Shown here piece after piece: positions 10,801 to 22,730 of a stretch of 64,000 nucleotides of DNA. Below the pieces are notes generated by a model. That model saw only the letters and a list, made by a program, of their open reading frames with translations, did not search any database and had not been told where the DNA came from. Source of the stretch: Dillenia suffruticosa (lineage: Eukaryota; Streptophyta; Magnoliopsida; Dilleniales; Dilleniaceae); assembly GCA_033439265.1 (NCBI GenBank), contig JAVTVX010000027.1:6339001-6403000 (forward strand). The letters are read 5' to 3'. How positions within the stretch are numbered: the first letter of the stretch is position 1; every line of letters starts with the position of its first letter. A program made the translations under genes and the position numbers.

Positions 10801-13110
10801 CTTTTTGCCCAAAGGTAATACATTTCAAATTCACCCTTTTTTACAGCTATATTTATTTTATGCAATTACTTCATAAAATAAAAAAAAATGAATTTTCTAG
10901 AATATGCTTTTGTGATGTCATTAGGGAGACTTTAATAAGCTTAAATTTCAAAAGAGGAGCAGGAGTAATTCAAAAGTCTACGAAGATTTTCCTAAAATTT
11001 TGTTAAGTTTGGGCTAACGGGAAGTTGACAAAACAAATGCATAGAAAAGTCCATCTCCCCCATTTTTCAGATGTTACATAAAGTAGTAATTGACCTGATA
11101 ACTAATCTGCGTATAAAATTATCATCGGTCTTAAAAAAAAATCTTTGCTTCCCTAAAAATCTAATGGTTCACATTAGGTCATCCAAATCACCGACCAGTC
11201 CCATAATTGTTTAGTCCATTTTGTGGGTCTTGATCCGTGTGACCTTTTGGGCATACAGTCCAACGCCAAGCCCAAGAAATAGGAGAGAGAAAAGGAGAAA
11301 GAAGAAAACCAAATAAAAGAAAAGATTGGGAAAAAAAATGAAATCTTTTGCCTAAGAAGACATAACAGTTAATATATTTAATAAATAAATTTTAATAACA
11401 AAAAATAAATAAGATATATTATTTCTTTAAGCATTATTTAAAACTCATACTACGAAATTCACATTTTGAATGCACTATAGAACTTTGTTTTTCTTCGGTT
11501 TTTATTTTTATTTTTATTTTTCATGAAGTACAAGATTGTTTGATAACAGGTATGATAAACAGTCACGATGCAAAAAGTGGAAATCGTAACTGGCAAAGAT
11601 GTTGGCACAAGAATTCCTATATTTGATTTTACAATTTGTTTGCTTTAGGAGGCTACTCTCTACATAACAAAAAAAAAAATGGCATTCTTCCTCATTTGCA
11701 TTCAAATGGAAAGATTTTTCACAAAATTGCAAGGTAGCTCATAGTTTAGGTTAAAAGATAAATTCGACGGTTCTGGATTATTAACTAAATTTGGGGCATG
11801 AGAAAAGAGAGGAGAAGAACTTCGATGTTGAAAGTTTTATATAAAATATAAATGTGGGAAAAGCATTTATGCTAATGCAATTGTTTGATGAGTGGCCAAC
11901 TGACAGTTAAATGTGAATGTGTGTATAGGTATTTAAATCCGAGATCAGTAAGAAGCGTTCGTTTCTTGAAAAATATATTAAAAAAGTTGGGAGTAATTTT
12001 TTTTTTCATTTTTTTTTATAATATCAATCGATATCCAAAACCATATTTTGACTAATTCGATTCAAGATTTGTAATGGTTCATTTAAGGGGTTACCCTTTC
12101 AATATGATTTTTGTCATGCTCAGATCGCGAGTCAAATTCGGGGGTTAAGGAATCTAACGCCACATTCCATTAGATCAATTGTCCGTTATACAAATTCATA
12201 AAGCTTGTTCAATGTAATTGTTTAGAAAGTGTAGTTTGTAAGTTATTAACACATAACTTTGATGAAGTTTATTAATAAGCACACAAGAAGTGGTTATCCA
12301 AACTTCTCGCTATTATAAAATAAACCTTCATTAATGCCATATGTTGATGTATTTATCACTACTATATACATACAATTGATTCATTAGAAGCATTGTAGAT
12401 TTAAAACCATACCATTGTGGGTAATTAAATATATGGTCGTTATTAAAATTTAAATTTATTTTATTGAAAAAAATAGTGTTAAAATATAATCGTAAGACTC
12501 TGTTTGTATTATGTTTAATTTTATTTTGGTTGTATTATATTTAACCTTATTTCATAGTAAATTTAAAATCTTTTACAAATAACCTTTTTTTTTGTGTAAT
12601 AGGTTGAATTCTTGAGCGACTGTTCAACTGACGGCTCTATCTTCCAAAGGATTCTAATACAGTGTAGGAAAATTAGTATTTAGACAGATGTTAGTGAGTA
12701 AACTGATAGGGTAGACTTCACAGATTAACTAATTATTACAAAATGATTGTTCATGGTTGAAATTTGATACAAATCAGCAACGTCAAAGGATCATTATTGG
12801 TAATACCATTTTATATATTATCAGACTAATTATTTTGCTGTGCGGATGGATGAGCTAACCTCTTAAAATTTCTAGACAAATATATGAGATAATTTGATTC
12901 CGTAATTTTCTCCTTGAAAAAAGAACCGCAACATAACGACAAGATCAGTAGCTTTTCTAAAGGAAATTGTAGGATACTGTGCATGAGTTAAATACACTGG
13001 GTCAATATCTTTAAAATATAAACTTTTCACCTAATGGGGTTGTAGTTTTCGTCGCGTCTATGTTGAAAAGTAAACGGGTCAGCCAGATTCATGGCAAGCA
13101 AAGCCAAAAG

Positions 13111-13142
13111 CGATGAGAGAGAGAGAGAGAGAGAAAGAGATA
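13111..13142. repeat. AG microsatellite
   Basis: A short impure AG run with an equivalent, longer run at 48,320-48,368 in copy B. Confidence 0.85.
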
Positions 13143-13905
13143 GAGATGTTGACAAACGAACAAGTGGTTCACCAGTTTGCATCTATCTTAATCACGGTGT
13201 GATTTTCCTATCACACATGGGCACAGCTCACAAGCCTCTAACGTCAACATCTCACATTGTTTTCTCTGCAAGAAGATGGAACAAAAGCTTAATAATTTGG
13301 CTGATCTTGAAATGTTTGTCCCATTCTTGACCATGATTCTCCTGATCATGACTGCAAATAAATTAAATTTATAAATCAAACTACGAACACTCTTTCCCTC
13401 CTCAAGCTTAAAAAACACATTAACACTTTAATCATGCAATTTATACCCTTATTTATACCCTTATCTCAAATGGACAAATAAAAAATATATATATAATGAT
13501 TTACAAATTATGTGGGTATTAAGAAAATTTTATTTGTGAACTCAAAATACAAAATCAAAAATCTAATGCTGTTGGAGAGAACAAGGAAGGAGCAAACCCA
13601 ACCCAATCAAACAAAATGATTCTTGTCCATTCTAATCCAAGCTACTTTGTTTAGGAAAAGGGGTTTGGTCTAACTCAGGTAAGTATAAATATTTTTAGCC
13701 TTAAATTAATAGAATAGACACTCCCATCCGATGTAGATTTTAATCAGATATCATGTTTGATTAACAATGTGGCCTTTACAATTATAATGAGATACTATTA
13801 CCTAATCCAAGATTATAGGATCTGTGACGCTGGCCGTTCTTATTTGTTTTATCCTCTACTTTCTCGCATGTATTTATGTTGCTTAGATTCTTACTACACA
13901 AATAA

Positions 13906-13982
13906 CAACGTCAACAACAACAATAATGACATAATAATAACAACAATAATAATAATAATAATTACAACAATAATTATAGAAA
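13906..13982. repeat. AAC/AAT low-complexity run
   Basis: A mixture of AAC, AAT and ATA triplets. It lies in the part of copy A that is absent from copy B. Confidence 0.8.
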
Positions 13983-14808
13983 ACTTACGATGGATTACTT
14001 TTTGAATTTCCATTTACATACAAGTGACTGCAATTGAGTAGAAACATGATGTTGATGCGGAAATACAAATCACAAAGGTTCTACAATTTTTTTTTTAAAT
14101 TATAATGTGTAATATTGGAGGATTCTTAAATCACATTCAGATTTAATATAGATTTTGCATTATCAATTAAAAAAAATTAAAAACAAAAGAAAGCGTTAGT
14201 GTAACCATTTGTTTTTGGGTTCAACGGTGACTGAGTCATGTAGAAGAGATGATTTTAAAACATTTAGAATTTGATTTTGATATCTATTTATATTATTTTA
14301 AATATGAACTGATTAATAGTATTAGTCATTGTGAGTATTAGAATTATAATGGGTCCCATATGAAAAGACAGTCGGACACCAGAGATATTTGGTCCCAAAA
14401 GGGAATAAAAAAATTAAAATGTTTTTTTTTTCTTTTCATAAACTCAATTTAATTAAAGAGAAAATGTCATTTTCAATTTTCAATTAATTAAGTATGAAAA
14501 TCCCAGAGGTGTCATCCCTCCACAATAAAATTGGGTAATTTCTTTTCAAAAAGACTTTACCTCTAAGAGGCTTCCTATCCAATCAATGACTTGGGTCATA
14601 TTATATGAGTTCACGTTTATCGCATGGGAGACCAATTTTTCTCTTTAATTATTAAACTCAACATTACCGGAATTAACCCTATTCAAACATTTTGCTTAAA
14701 ACTTCTCAACAATTATAGTATTATTTATTTATTTGCTTGGCAAGAAAATGCAGGTAGTAAATTTGAAATGGCCAAAGGTCTATACACCATAGCAATGATT
14801 TGAAGCAA

Positions 14809-14810
<2 letters not shown>

Positions 14811-14886
<76 letters not shown>
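14811..14886. repeat. Long AG microsatellite
   Basis: About 38 uninterrupted AG units. The equivalent place in copy B is where the second Copia element sits, with remaining AG-rich sequence at 61,120-61,188. Confidence 0.95.
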
Positions 14887-14890
<4 letters not shown>

Positions 14891-16167
14891 CCCATTTGAC
14901 GAATCCTCTTAAATTTATTTTGTTCTCTTATTTTCTCTCAAGTTCCCTGTCTTTATATGTTTGAATTATCTGTTTTAATCTATTTTTTGCTTATAACATT
15001 TTTTTCATTTAGAAAATTCAGATTTCTTTAGAAAGTGAATGGGTATAAAGTAGTTACTAACAAATTTCAATATTAGAGGCAAGAGTTAACCAAACCGCAC
15101 TTGGAAATGACATTTATTAGTTTAAGGTTATCGCAGGAGTAGCATAGAAAAAGGAAAACATAATATGAGACCCTGGGGGGGGGGGGAAGAAACTCTCACG
15201 GATCACACCAATAGGCCAATTGAAAATTATGGTACATCATTTTTCACACATCGGGCACAGATGGTACATGGACCGAAAGTCCTTTACCAAGACGCATATA
15301 TACTACAGGGGGTCTCTTGTTCGAATTCCCTCGATACCACTCTCTTGCTTCTGTGGCCTCTCGGTCACTCCACTTCCTGACCAAACTCTTTTGGTAAAAC
15401 CCTCTCAAGTAGTTCCCAAAGGGACAATCTAATAGTATAAATCCCCTTTTTCAATCCGATAATTTTAAATTCAATTTTTTGTATAATAAAAAAAAACCCC
15501 TGTCAACAAAGTCATTTGCTTGCCTCTCGATCAAACTCCCTCTCTTGATTATTGCCGGTCTCTTGGCTAATGAACCTGTGGAACAATTTGAACTTCTTTT
15601 GATTGCAAAGATTCTAAATCTTTTAGGAAATATTTGACTATGACCCGATGATCTTGGGAGGCTTCCAAAAAGAAACTATGATATCTACACTCTACAACGA
15701 AACTTGCCATACAGGAACATGTTATATATATTAAGCAGAGATGATTAGCTGGGGATATTCAATCTCTCTGCACAAAACACACAAAAACTACACATGGTTG
15801 ATCTATAGCTCTTTTCGGTTTGTTTTTCTCTCTCTCTAAACCACTCTTTCTTAGAAACTATTTCCGACGGTGTTATGCAGGTCCTACCATCTACGAAGCA
15901 TTTAGTAGCATCAGTTTCTCACTTAGGTCAACAAAACAGTTATTTATGGAGTAAAACTCACTTCTAACATGGACATTCCATGATCATATCAAACATGGGC
16001 AAAGAAAAAACCATGCAAAAAAAAAAAAAAAAACCGAAGAACCCTCAGAACATGTGATTAGGGAAGAAATGGTCCAAATTAATCAAAATATAGTTTCCTC
16101 GATGATAAAAGACATGCCTAAAACCAGCCAAAATTACTTGCAGACGAACAAGTCAAGGGCTTGGCAC
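14887..16167. other. Region downstream of bHLH gene A
   Basis: 14,887-15,257 and 15,971-16,167 align with copy B (about 61,189-61,527 and 61,530-61,737). The intervening 15,258-15,970 is present only in A. It holds a GTTCGAATTCC word at 15,319-15,329 that resembles a pol III B box, but no convincing A box or tRNA fold. A run of 12 G lies at 15,175-15,186. The 3' UTR of the bHLH gene must lie here; no clear poly(A) signal was identified. Confidence 0.65.
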
Positions 16168-19100
16168 TTAAGTTCTCACGAAATCTAAGCAAGCCTGTTG
16201 AAGATTCTCCGCAAGATCCTTTGCTGTCATGCTAAATTTTGCATCCTTCTGCAAATGATTACAGAGAATTAAACTCTGGCTTTCAAGATTCCGGAAAAAA
16301 GAAAAAAAAAAAAGATATTGATTCTTATCACCGACAGTAATGCATTTCACAATAGAGCATGCTAAAAAAAGATTCGGGGTTTGAGATTCTTCTCTTCCGG
16401 TCATTAAAAATTCCATTCCATTGCAAAGAAAAAAAACTACCACGTTATCTCAACAGAGTATATCCTCAACTTTTATTTAACCAGATCATCATCTCTCAAC
16501 ATGGGGTTTGAAAGCTAACTTCCTCAACTCTATTTCGTTGCCCATCAAACCACTATGAAATTAGAGAAATTAGCAAGAGAGAAATGATGAGGGATTTGTG
16601 CTAAAAGACAAAAAGTATACTTCAAAACAAATTCAATAACCTCTTGATACTTCAAAAGAACTTTTCTTTCTTCTCACAAATTCTCATCAATGTTGACATT
16701 ACATTTTCATTAATTCACACACCCACTAGCTACTGAATATATCCTAAAGTACGAGGATAGAGAGACTATATCCTTTTCTTCCGGTTTGGTTTAAATCCCA
16801 TCCTTGCCAACTGTTCCTCTTAAACGCCATCAATAAGAGCTTTTAAAGATAAAAAGAAGCTCTCAATTACAACAAATTCACATTCAACAAAAAAGAACAA
16901 CTAACCGCTTATCTAGAAGTCTTGAGTTCGAGCGTTAGAAATGAAGAAAAAGAATTTAAGAGAGTCGATCTCTCAATGGATTCCATAGTATTCGAATCGA
17001 ATTAATTGGGTAAAATTCGGATACTGATCGGTGTAAAAAAAAATAGAACAACTAATAATTGCTTTGAAGCATGTCAATGCACATTCTTATATTACCACAT
17101 TTTTTATATTATTATATTTTGTATAACTACCGTCCATCACAACAACTTAAGTTAGTGAATGGAAAAAAAATATGTTAATCGTTTTATATATCGACAGATA
17201 TCATCTGGTTATTTACTCCCAACAATATAAACTATCTTTCCAACAACAAATTTGTAGAAAATCAAAATTCTTTCTTATCAAGTGCCTCAATTCTCTTTTC
17301 ATATATCATGTTAGATTCTTTCCCAATTTAAGTCCACTGCAACGTAACTCAAAATGTTTGTTTGCCCTTAGTTATTTTCTTTTCCTTCGGGTCATAAAGA
17401 TGCACTAGCCTATCAATTCCTCTTAGGCTGTAATTGGGACAACTCCATTTATCATCTTTGGGCTCTATAGGCCTATTTAGAGCTCTCCAAACGCACGTAC
17501 ATATGCACAAAAAATAGACAAACCGCTTTCAATTCATGCTAATTAAAATAGGTAACATGAGGAGGAAGAAGTGAGTTTACCTGAGCAATAAGGGTTATAT
17601 TAAGAGTGGTACTTCCAAATGGAATAACATTGCTATTGATGACAACAAGGTGAAGTTTCTCAATTTCGTTCACGATCTTCCTTGTGATTCCATTTTGGTT
17701 GTCGCAATGAACTCTTAACAGAACTTCCTCGTTTAAAATTCTTACTTCAATCTCTGAAAGGTGGCCCATCATACAGTAGTTTGAACTCTTGGTGTCATCA
17801 TCAGTAGATGGCTTAATTTCTGGAGTAATAATCACTGATTCTATAGTTCTTTTTGCCAATAGCTCCTCAAGTTTCTGCACACGTTCCTGAAGCTCTTTCA
17901 AATACTTGACAGCATCTTCAAGAATACTAGCTTTGTCCGTCTGTTGGATAGTAAAATTAGCAAAGTTAGCTAATCTACAAAAAGCCATATGTTAAGCAAA
18001 ATTATGTTGGACAATGTTCTCATAGGTCAAATTATATATATTCATGGATGTATGAGCATCTTTTTCTAATCACCTCATCTCGTTTTGAATTATTCTTTAG
18101 TGTGCTTAGTTTGCCTGATATGATTTTAATGCACAGATGAAAATGTTAGGAATTGCTACTAGGAAAAGCGGCTATAATCTTGAAGTACAAAAAATTAGAA
18201 ATTGTGACTAAAATAAAGCATGGAAGAGACCAAGATGTGTGGCTCAAATTCATAACTGCCAAATGAATCAAAACCTTGCTTGTGATAAAATTTTAGATCC
18301 GAGTGTAGTCTCCTCAATATTGCCAAGCAAAAGAAAACAATGCAAGGAAGAAAGTACCTTTTTAAGGCCAGGTATAATGGATGAAAGTTGTATAATCCGC
18401 TGGTTGAGTTTTTCACGGCGGTTTCTCTCAGCCATTAAGTGATCTTGAGCATGAGCGAGTGGCCTACTCTTAACTCTTTTAGCATCTTCTTTTGGTGCAA
18501 AACTTAGTGTGTCATAGCAATACTCTTGAGAGCTCATAGCTTGTAAATTCATATTGCCATTATCATTGGACTCGTGTGTAGGTATTACCCCACAGTACTC
18601 TTCAAAGGAACTTTGAGGCTTAGTTGTCACAATCAAATTAGGGTTCCCAAAAGAAATCATACTGTATGGTGATGGTAAGGATGATGATGCCGAAGGATAA
18701 GTTCCATGAGAGTTAATTTTCAGCTGTTTCTTTGGCCTCTCAACTCTATCATGAGAGTATGTTTCCATTGAAGATGCTAATGTAGAGCCATGAGTTGTGT
18801 TTCTTCCCATGTCCAAATTAGGTTGGTGAGATGAATTGCGAATAATAGGAGAGAGAGCGAGATCGAGGAAATCTTGTTTGAATAAGTGGGCATCTTCCAT
18901 TGTGGTAAAATCAGCAAGAGAGTCATCATATGAACTCATTTGACATCCATTATCGAATGGATTTTCTATTCCCTGATTTTGACAGAAAAGCCCTCAACCC
19001 TTCATATTCCATCCAATTTAGAGAAAAACAAAAAGGAAAAGAAAACTAAGACATCAACATAAAAGCTGGCTTTTAAGATTTTTTTTTTCTTTTGTTGGAT

Positions 19101-19172
19101 TTATTAATAAAAAAATAAGTAGGAAAGAGATCTTACAAGTTCATCTAACCATCGGGCCAACTCTGATTCCAT
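16168..19172 (-). CDS. bHLH transcription factor, group IVa (bHLH18/19/20/25-like), complete
   Basis: Four exons: 19172-19137, 18972-18358, 17940-17581 and 16248-16168. All introns are GT-AG, phase 0, of 164, 417 and 1,332 bp. Together they give 363 codons with no internal stop. Residues 1-12 read MESELARWLDEL, joining to GIENPFDNG, the expected N-terminal motif of this group. The basic region is HLMAERNRREK (His190, Glu194, Arg198: the G-box-binding pattern). Helix 1 ends IPGLKK at the exon junction, and helix 2 is TDKASILEDAVKYLKELQER (218-237) with a leucine-rich extension. An ACT-like dimerisation domain runs from about 278 to the end (LSEIEVRILNEEVLLRV, then FSMTAKDLAENLQ). It should act in the nucleus as a dimer on E/G-box promoters. 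Arabidopsis members modulate jasmonate and iron responses, and relatives (TSAR, BIS) control terpenoid pathways; which role applies here is unknown. It appears intact. Splice sites were deduced by eye. Confidence 0.93.
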
Positions 19173-19695
19173 GAGAATTATCGCCTATATACTTGGAGAT
19201 TGCACCTGAAATAGAACACATACACCGCATATTATACAGACTGATTCTTGTGAACAATGGAGAAACTAGCTAAACCTCAAAAAGTTGCTCTCTCTCTCCC
19301 CCCCTCTCTCACCCCAAACAAAATAGTTGGTATGTGATGTGTTTGGACGTTGATGGCCTAATTTCTGAAACACAATTAAAAAGGAACTTTTGGAAACTTC
19401 TACAAATCTAAGGCTAAAAATGTTGCCAACGAATGAAGAAAAACAAGGAAGAAACTTCCATGCTAAAAGCTGAAGATCTGTTCATACCCAAAAAAATAAA
19501 CAGAAAGAAAGGGGAAACAATAAAGAGAAGGAACAACAAGAGCCGTTGTGCAGGTTGGCAGTACGTATCCTCAGGTATCTTCAGTTTTCTTCAGAAACTG
19601 CAGTGGGGAGAGAGGGAGAGAGAGAGAGAGCTTTATCTTTCAGCAGTGTTGAAGGGAAAATGCCGCTTCTTCTCATATAAGCCCTGCCTGCACTT

Positions 19696-19707
<12 letters not shown>
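19173..19707 (-). promoter_or_regulatory. 5' UTR and near promoter of bHLH gene A
   Basis: Upstream side of the minus-strand gene. The minus-strand read of about 19,665-19,675 contains a TTATATGAG stretch that could act as a TATA box, followed by an AG/CT-rich leader (CT runs on the plus strand at about 19,290-19,310; AG run at 19,608-19,630). Plant leaders are often CT-rich. No transcript evidence is available, so the start site is a guess. Confidence 0.35.

Positions 19708-19749
<42 letters not shown>
19696..19749. repeat. Poly(A) plus AT microsatellite
   Basis: About 15 A followed by about 19 TA units and then ATGT units, lying in the bHLH gene A promoter. It generates a spurious Tyr/Ile-rich ORF. 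Confidence 0.95.
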
Positions 19750-19761
<12 letters not shown>

Positions 19762-19807
19762 AAACTTCACTTTCAAAGCCATCTGACTCTGTCCTCACCC
19801 TCTCCCC

Positions 19808-19813
19808 CACGTG
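19808..19813. promoter_or_regulatory. G-box CACGTG upstream of bHLH gene A
   Basis: A perfect palindromic CACGTG sits 636 bases upstream of the start codon, with a second ACGTG core at about 19,817-19,821. G-boxes bind bHLH (MYC-type) and bZIP factors. Self-regulation or MYC2 control is possible but is inference only. Confidence 0.45.
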
Positions 19814-20061
19814 TAAACGTGTTCTCTATTTTCCAAGTAATTGACCTTTAACACACGTTGCATGGCATGAAAATGAAAATAGAAAAATGAAAAAGGGATA
19901 CAATATTTTATAAAAATATAAAAAATAAAATTATAAACAAATGTATAAATATAAAAATATAAATTTTATATAAATATTAATTATTTTATAAAATTTATAA
20001 AATAACTATTTTTTATAACATAAACCTAAATTATCAAATATTTAATTATTAATTATAAAAC
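19814..20061. other. AT-rich spacer
   Basis: Very AT-rich (TATAAAT-type words) with no gene or recognised repeat. It ends at the first base of the Tat LTR. Confidence 0.7.
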
Positions 20062-21492
20062 TGTTGGAGGCGGATTTGTCTTCATAGATAATAACTCTAT
20101 TGACTGAACGGGTTGACTGGTTGTCTGTTGATATTGATTAATGACACCTGCAAAAAGCAGTCGGAGAGTACTCTGACGAGAAGAGTCCGACACACAAGTC
20201 GGAGAGTGGTTTTCAAGAAGAGAAATAAATTGAAAGAGAGCTCTGTTACATCTTTGTATGCTATGCGTAAGTTCAGATAGCATACCTGATCGGTTAACTT
20301 AATGAGATATATATAGCCCGTTCGTGTGAATTCTATATGCATTCGGAATGTTAAAACCTTAATTTTTTTATGAAAGTATCTCAAGATTACAAAGATTTTT
20401 AAGAAAAGATTTCCATGAAATCTAGGATCCTTTTAATCAAGAAAATTCTAATTACCGAAGGATTTCTTTCCTTATCGATTGGAATCCAAAATCTCCTTGC
20501 TGATAAAAAAATATTACTTTCGTGATTTTATGGAAGTTGAATATTACTTTGGATTGATCGAATATTGAATACTGAAGAGGTGTTATGATCGAATAGCTGG
20601 CTATTGAAGAGGGTTTAGTTAGGGCCGCATCTCGTTTGTGCAAACTATTGATCATGGGCTCAAATTTTGTGATAATGGGCCTATTAGCCATGTATCATCA
20701 TTTGGCCATGCTCCTTGTCTCTTTTGAAGGAAACATCATGAGTAAATTTAAAAGTTACTATGCGAAAAGTCATGGAGGTGTTAATGGAGATAATCGATAA
20801 TTTTAGAATAAATGCTATATGGGAAGTTGGAGAGTTTGAATTCTCCAATCATTGTGCATGCCTTTTATTGGGGAGTTTCAGCTACCCGTAGTCATAGAGA
20901 TCACGTTTTCATAATCGTAAATAGGAGAGGAGGTCTTGGTATTGCCGTTAAGTAATTTTGAGCGATTTGGAATTGACTTCATGAGATTGTTTTGTTGAGA
21001 GTAGATACTTCCAAGAGACAGTTTGAATATGGATTTTGAACCATAAAACCTAGTGGTTTAGAAGATTTCTACCGATACAAGACTTCATCAAGAATGGGAC
21101 AACCGATATAAGGGTTCATCATGATGCTCGGGATATCGGTGTTATCGTGGAATCTATTGGAGTTTCTTGAGAATATTGGCTTTGGGTACAGAGAGATTTT
21201 CGGTCCGATAGAAGAGATTTTTATTTATAGTAGAAACTTTTTTCTTAAGATCAGAATCATCGTCTGCCCCCTTGGTGCAACGGGTGGCTGAGCATTCTTT
21301 TTCAGCCTTTTTTAAGTTGGGCGATGAGAGGAGTTGGGGGATCGGAGGAGATTGATTGATGGAGAGGGTGCGAAACTTGATGCATCTTTTCTATTTCCTT
21401 TTGTTCATCTACTACCTTCTCGAAATCCTTTCCAATTTCTTAAAAATTTATAATTTTTACTTCTGGTTGTATCATGTCTCTTTTACTTTGCA
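20062..21492 (-). repeat. Tat element 3' LTR (left)
   Basis: Aligns over its length with 35,554-about 37,007. Both start TGTTGGAGG, and similarity fades after a TTTGC word, with the last CA of the left copy at 21,491-21,492. Many substitutions and short indels separate the two. The right-hand boundary is approximate. Confidence 0.78.
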
Positions 21493-21692
21493 TAGAATTT
21501 TGTACTTCTTGTTTTGTTTGTATTTGCTCGGTTTTATAATATCATTAATAGATGAACTTCTTGTCTTTTCTGCATGGCATGTCTGTCTTGTACTCATGAT
21601 CTAAAATATAATAATATTTCTTGACACATTTGAATTATTTGACTTGTGTTTTTCTTAGTAGATTGCATGTGTCTAATTGTCGATGAACTTGT

Positions 21693-22245
21693 TTTAAGAG
21701 TTGACCAAAAGTTTGGGTCGTGTCTACCCATCAGAGAGATGTATCCCTTGTTAATGGCACACTATGTTTGGTAGGACATTCGATTGAGAGAGTTCAAATG
21801 ATAAGATGGATTGTGTTTACTCGATAGATAGATATATCGCTTATTGATGACATGTTACGTTCGATAGAGCACTCGATTGAGAGAGTTCAAATGACAAGAT
21901 GCGCCGTGTATACCCAACAGAGAGATACATCCCTTATTGATGACACATTACGTTCGATAAGATACTCGATTAAGAGAGTTCAAACGATATGATTGGCCAT
22001 TTTAACCCGATAGGGAGTTATTTCCCTTATTGATCACACGTTACGTTCGGTAAGATACTCAATTGAGAGAGTTCAAATGATAGGATAGATCATGTCAATC
22101 CAATATGGAGATACATTTTTTATTGATGACACACTACGTTCAGTAAGATATTCAATTGAGCGAGCTCAAATGATAAGATGGAGGGTGTTTATCTGATAGG
22201 GAGATACATCTCTTATTGATGATACACTATGTTTGGTATAAATAC
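21693..22245. repeat. 93-bp tandem array in the Tat 3' region
   Basis: The word GAGAGAGTTCAAATG (with variants) begins at 21,786, 21,879, 21,972, 22,065 and 22,158, exactly 93 bases apart each time. A more diverged unit precedes the first, giving about six units. Each unit also carries a TTATTGATGACACA-like and a TACGTTCG-like word. The array lies between the integrase end and the 3' LTR of the Tat element. Tat/Ogre elements are known to carry tandem repeats in this untranslated region. Confidence 0.92.
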
Positions 22246-22725
22246 AGAAAGAGATTAGTTGATTAATAAGTCAGTATAGTGGGATAGAGAGTCATGGAGG
22301 TCTTACCTGGCTGTTCGACTAGATAAGAAACAGTGCATGTTTTCACGAGAGAATGATGATCATTATTGATAGTAGATGCACTACTTTTCTGGATTCCAAG
22401 TTCTAAGCATGATCGAGTCGTCTAGGCGGTTGAGACGATATGTCCCCGGGTGGACTTCCGAGCGTACCCGATAAAGACCTTTCCAATTGGGTGCCAGTTT
22501 TTTTCTAATTGAGATTGACCGGTTGCTTCCATCTTCTTTAACACCAGATCTCCCAGGTTGAACGTTCTAGTTCTAATTCGCCTATTGTAGTATAGTGCCA
22601 TCTACCATTGATAAGCGGCTGTTCGAACAGATACGGTTTCTTATAGTTCAGGGAGTAAATCTAGTCATTTACGTAGTGCGAGTTCATTTTATCCATATTC
22701 GTATTGATCTACTCGGAGTGAATAG
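22246..22725 (-). pseudogene. Tat integrase C-terminal fragment
   Basis: Minus-strand translation gives NLGDLVLKKMEATG followed by LEKNWHPIGKVFIG, the usual end of Tat/Athila-type integrase (GDLVLRK...GKLGPNWEGPY in relatives). It is separated from the rest of the integrase by the Tekay insertion. It is part of the fossil element, with no function expected. Confidence 0.75.
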
Positions 22726-22730
22726 ATGCT

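Larger units (their letters stand above)
10801..14810. other. Non-coding part of copy A
   Basis: No gene is supported. Segments match copy B: about 10,801-11,284 (46,517-47,030), 11,838-11,990 (47,095-47,210), 12,190-13,310 (47,215-48,510) and 14,370-14,810 (48,510-48,774 plus 53,246-53,432). Three stretches have no partner in B: about 11,285-11,838, 11,995-12,190 and 13,315-14,365. Each is an insertion in A or a deletion in B. Short ORFs here are random or low complexity. Confidence 0.75.

Noticed and set aside
10584-10865. 93-residue ORF as a host gene
   Set aside because: It is a chimera of host flank (10,801-10,865) and LINE ORF1 start. The flank half also occurs in copy B without coding meaning.
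13757-14005. 82-residue ORF ending in Asn/Ile runs
   Set aside because: Half of it is an AAC/AAT low-complexity run, and the region is missing from copy B.
15165-15432. Two overlapping short ORFs near a poly(G) run, and a tRNA gene suggested by GTTCGAATTCC
   Set aside because: The ORFs overlap in different frames and are absent from copy B. The tRNA idea fails for lack of an A box, acceptor stem and anticodon arm.
19433-19786. 117-residue plus-strand ORF upstream of bHLH gene A
   Set aside because: The C-terminal half is translated AT microsatellite and poly(A), the start is Lys-rich low complexity, and it overlaps the likely promoter and leader of the bHLH gene on the other strand.
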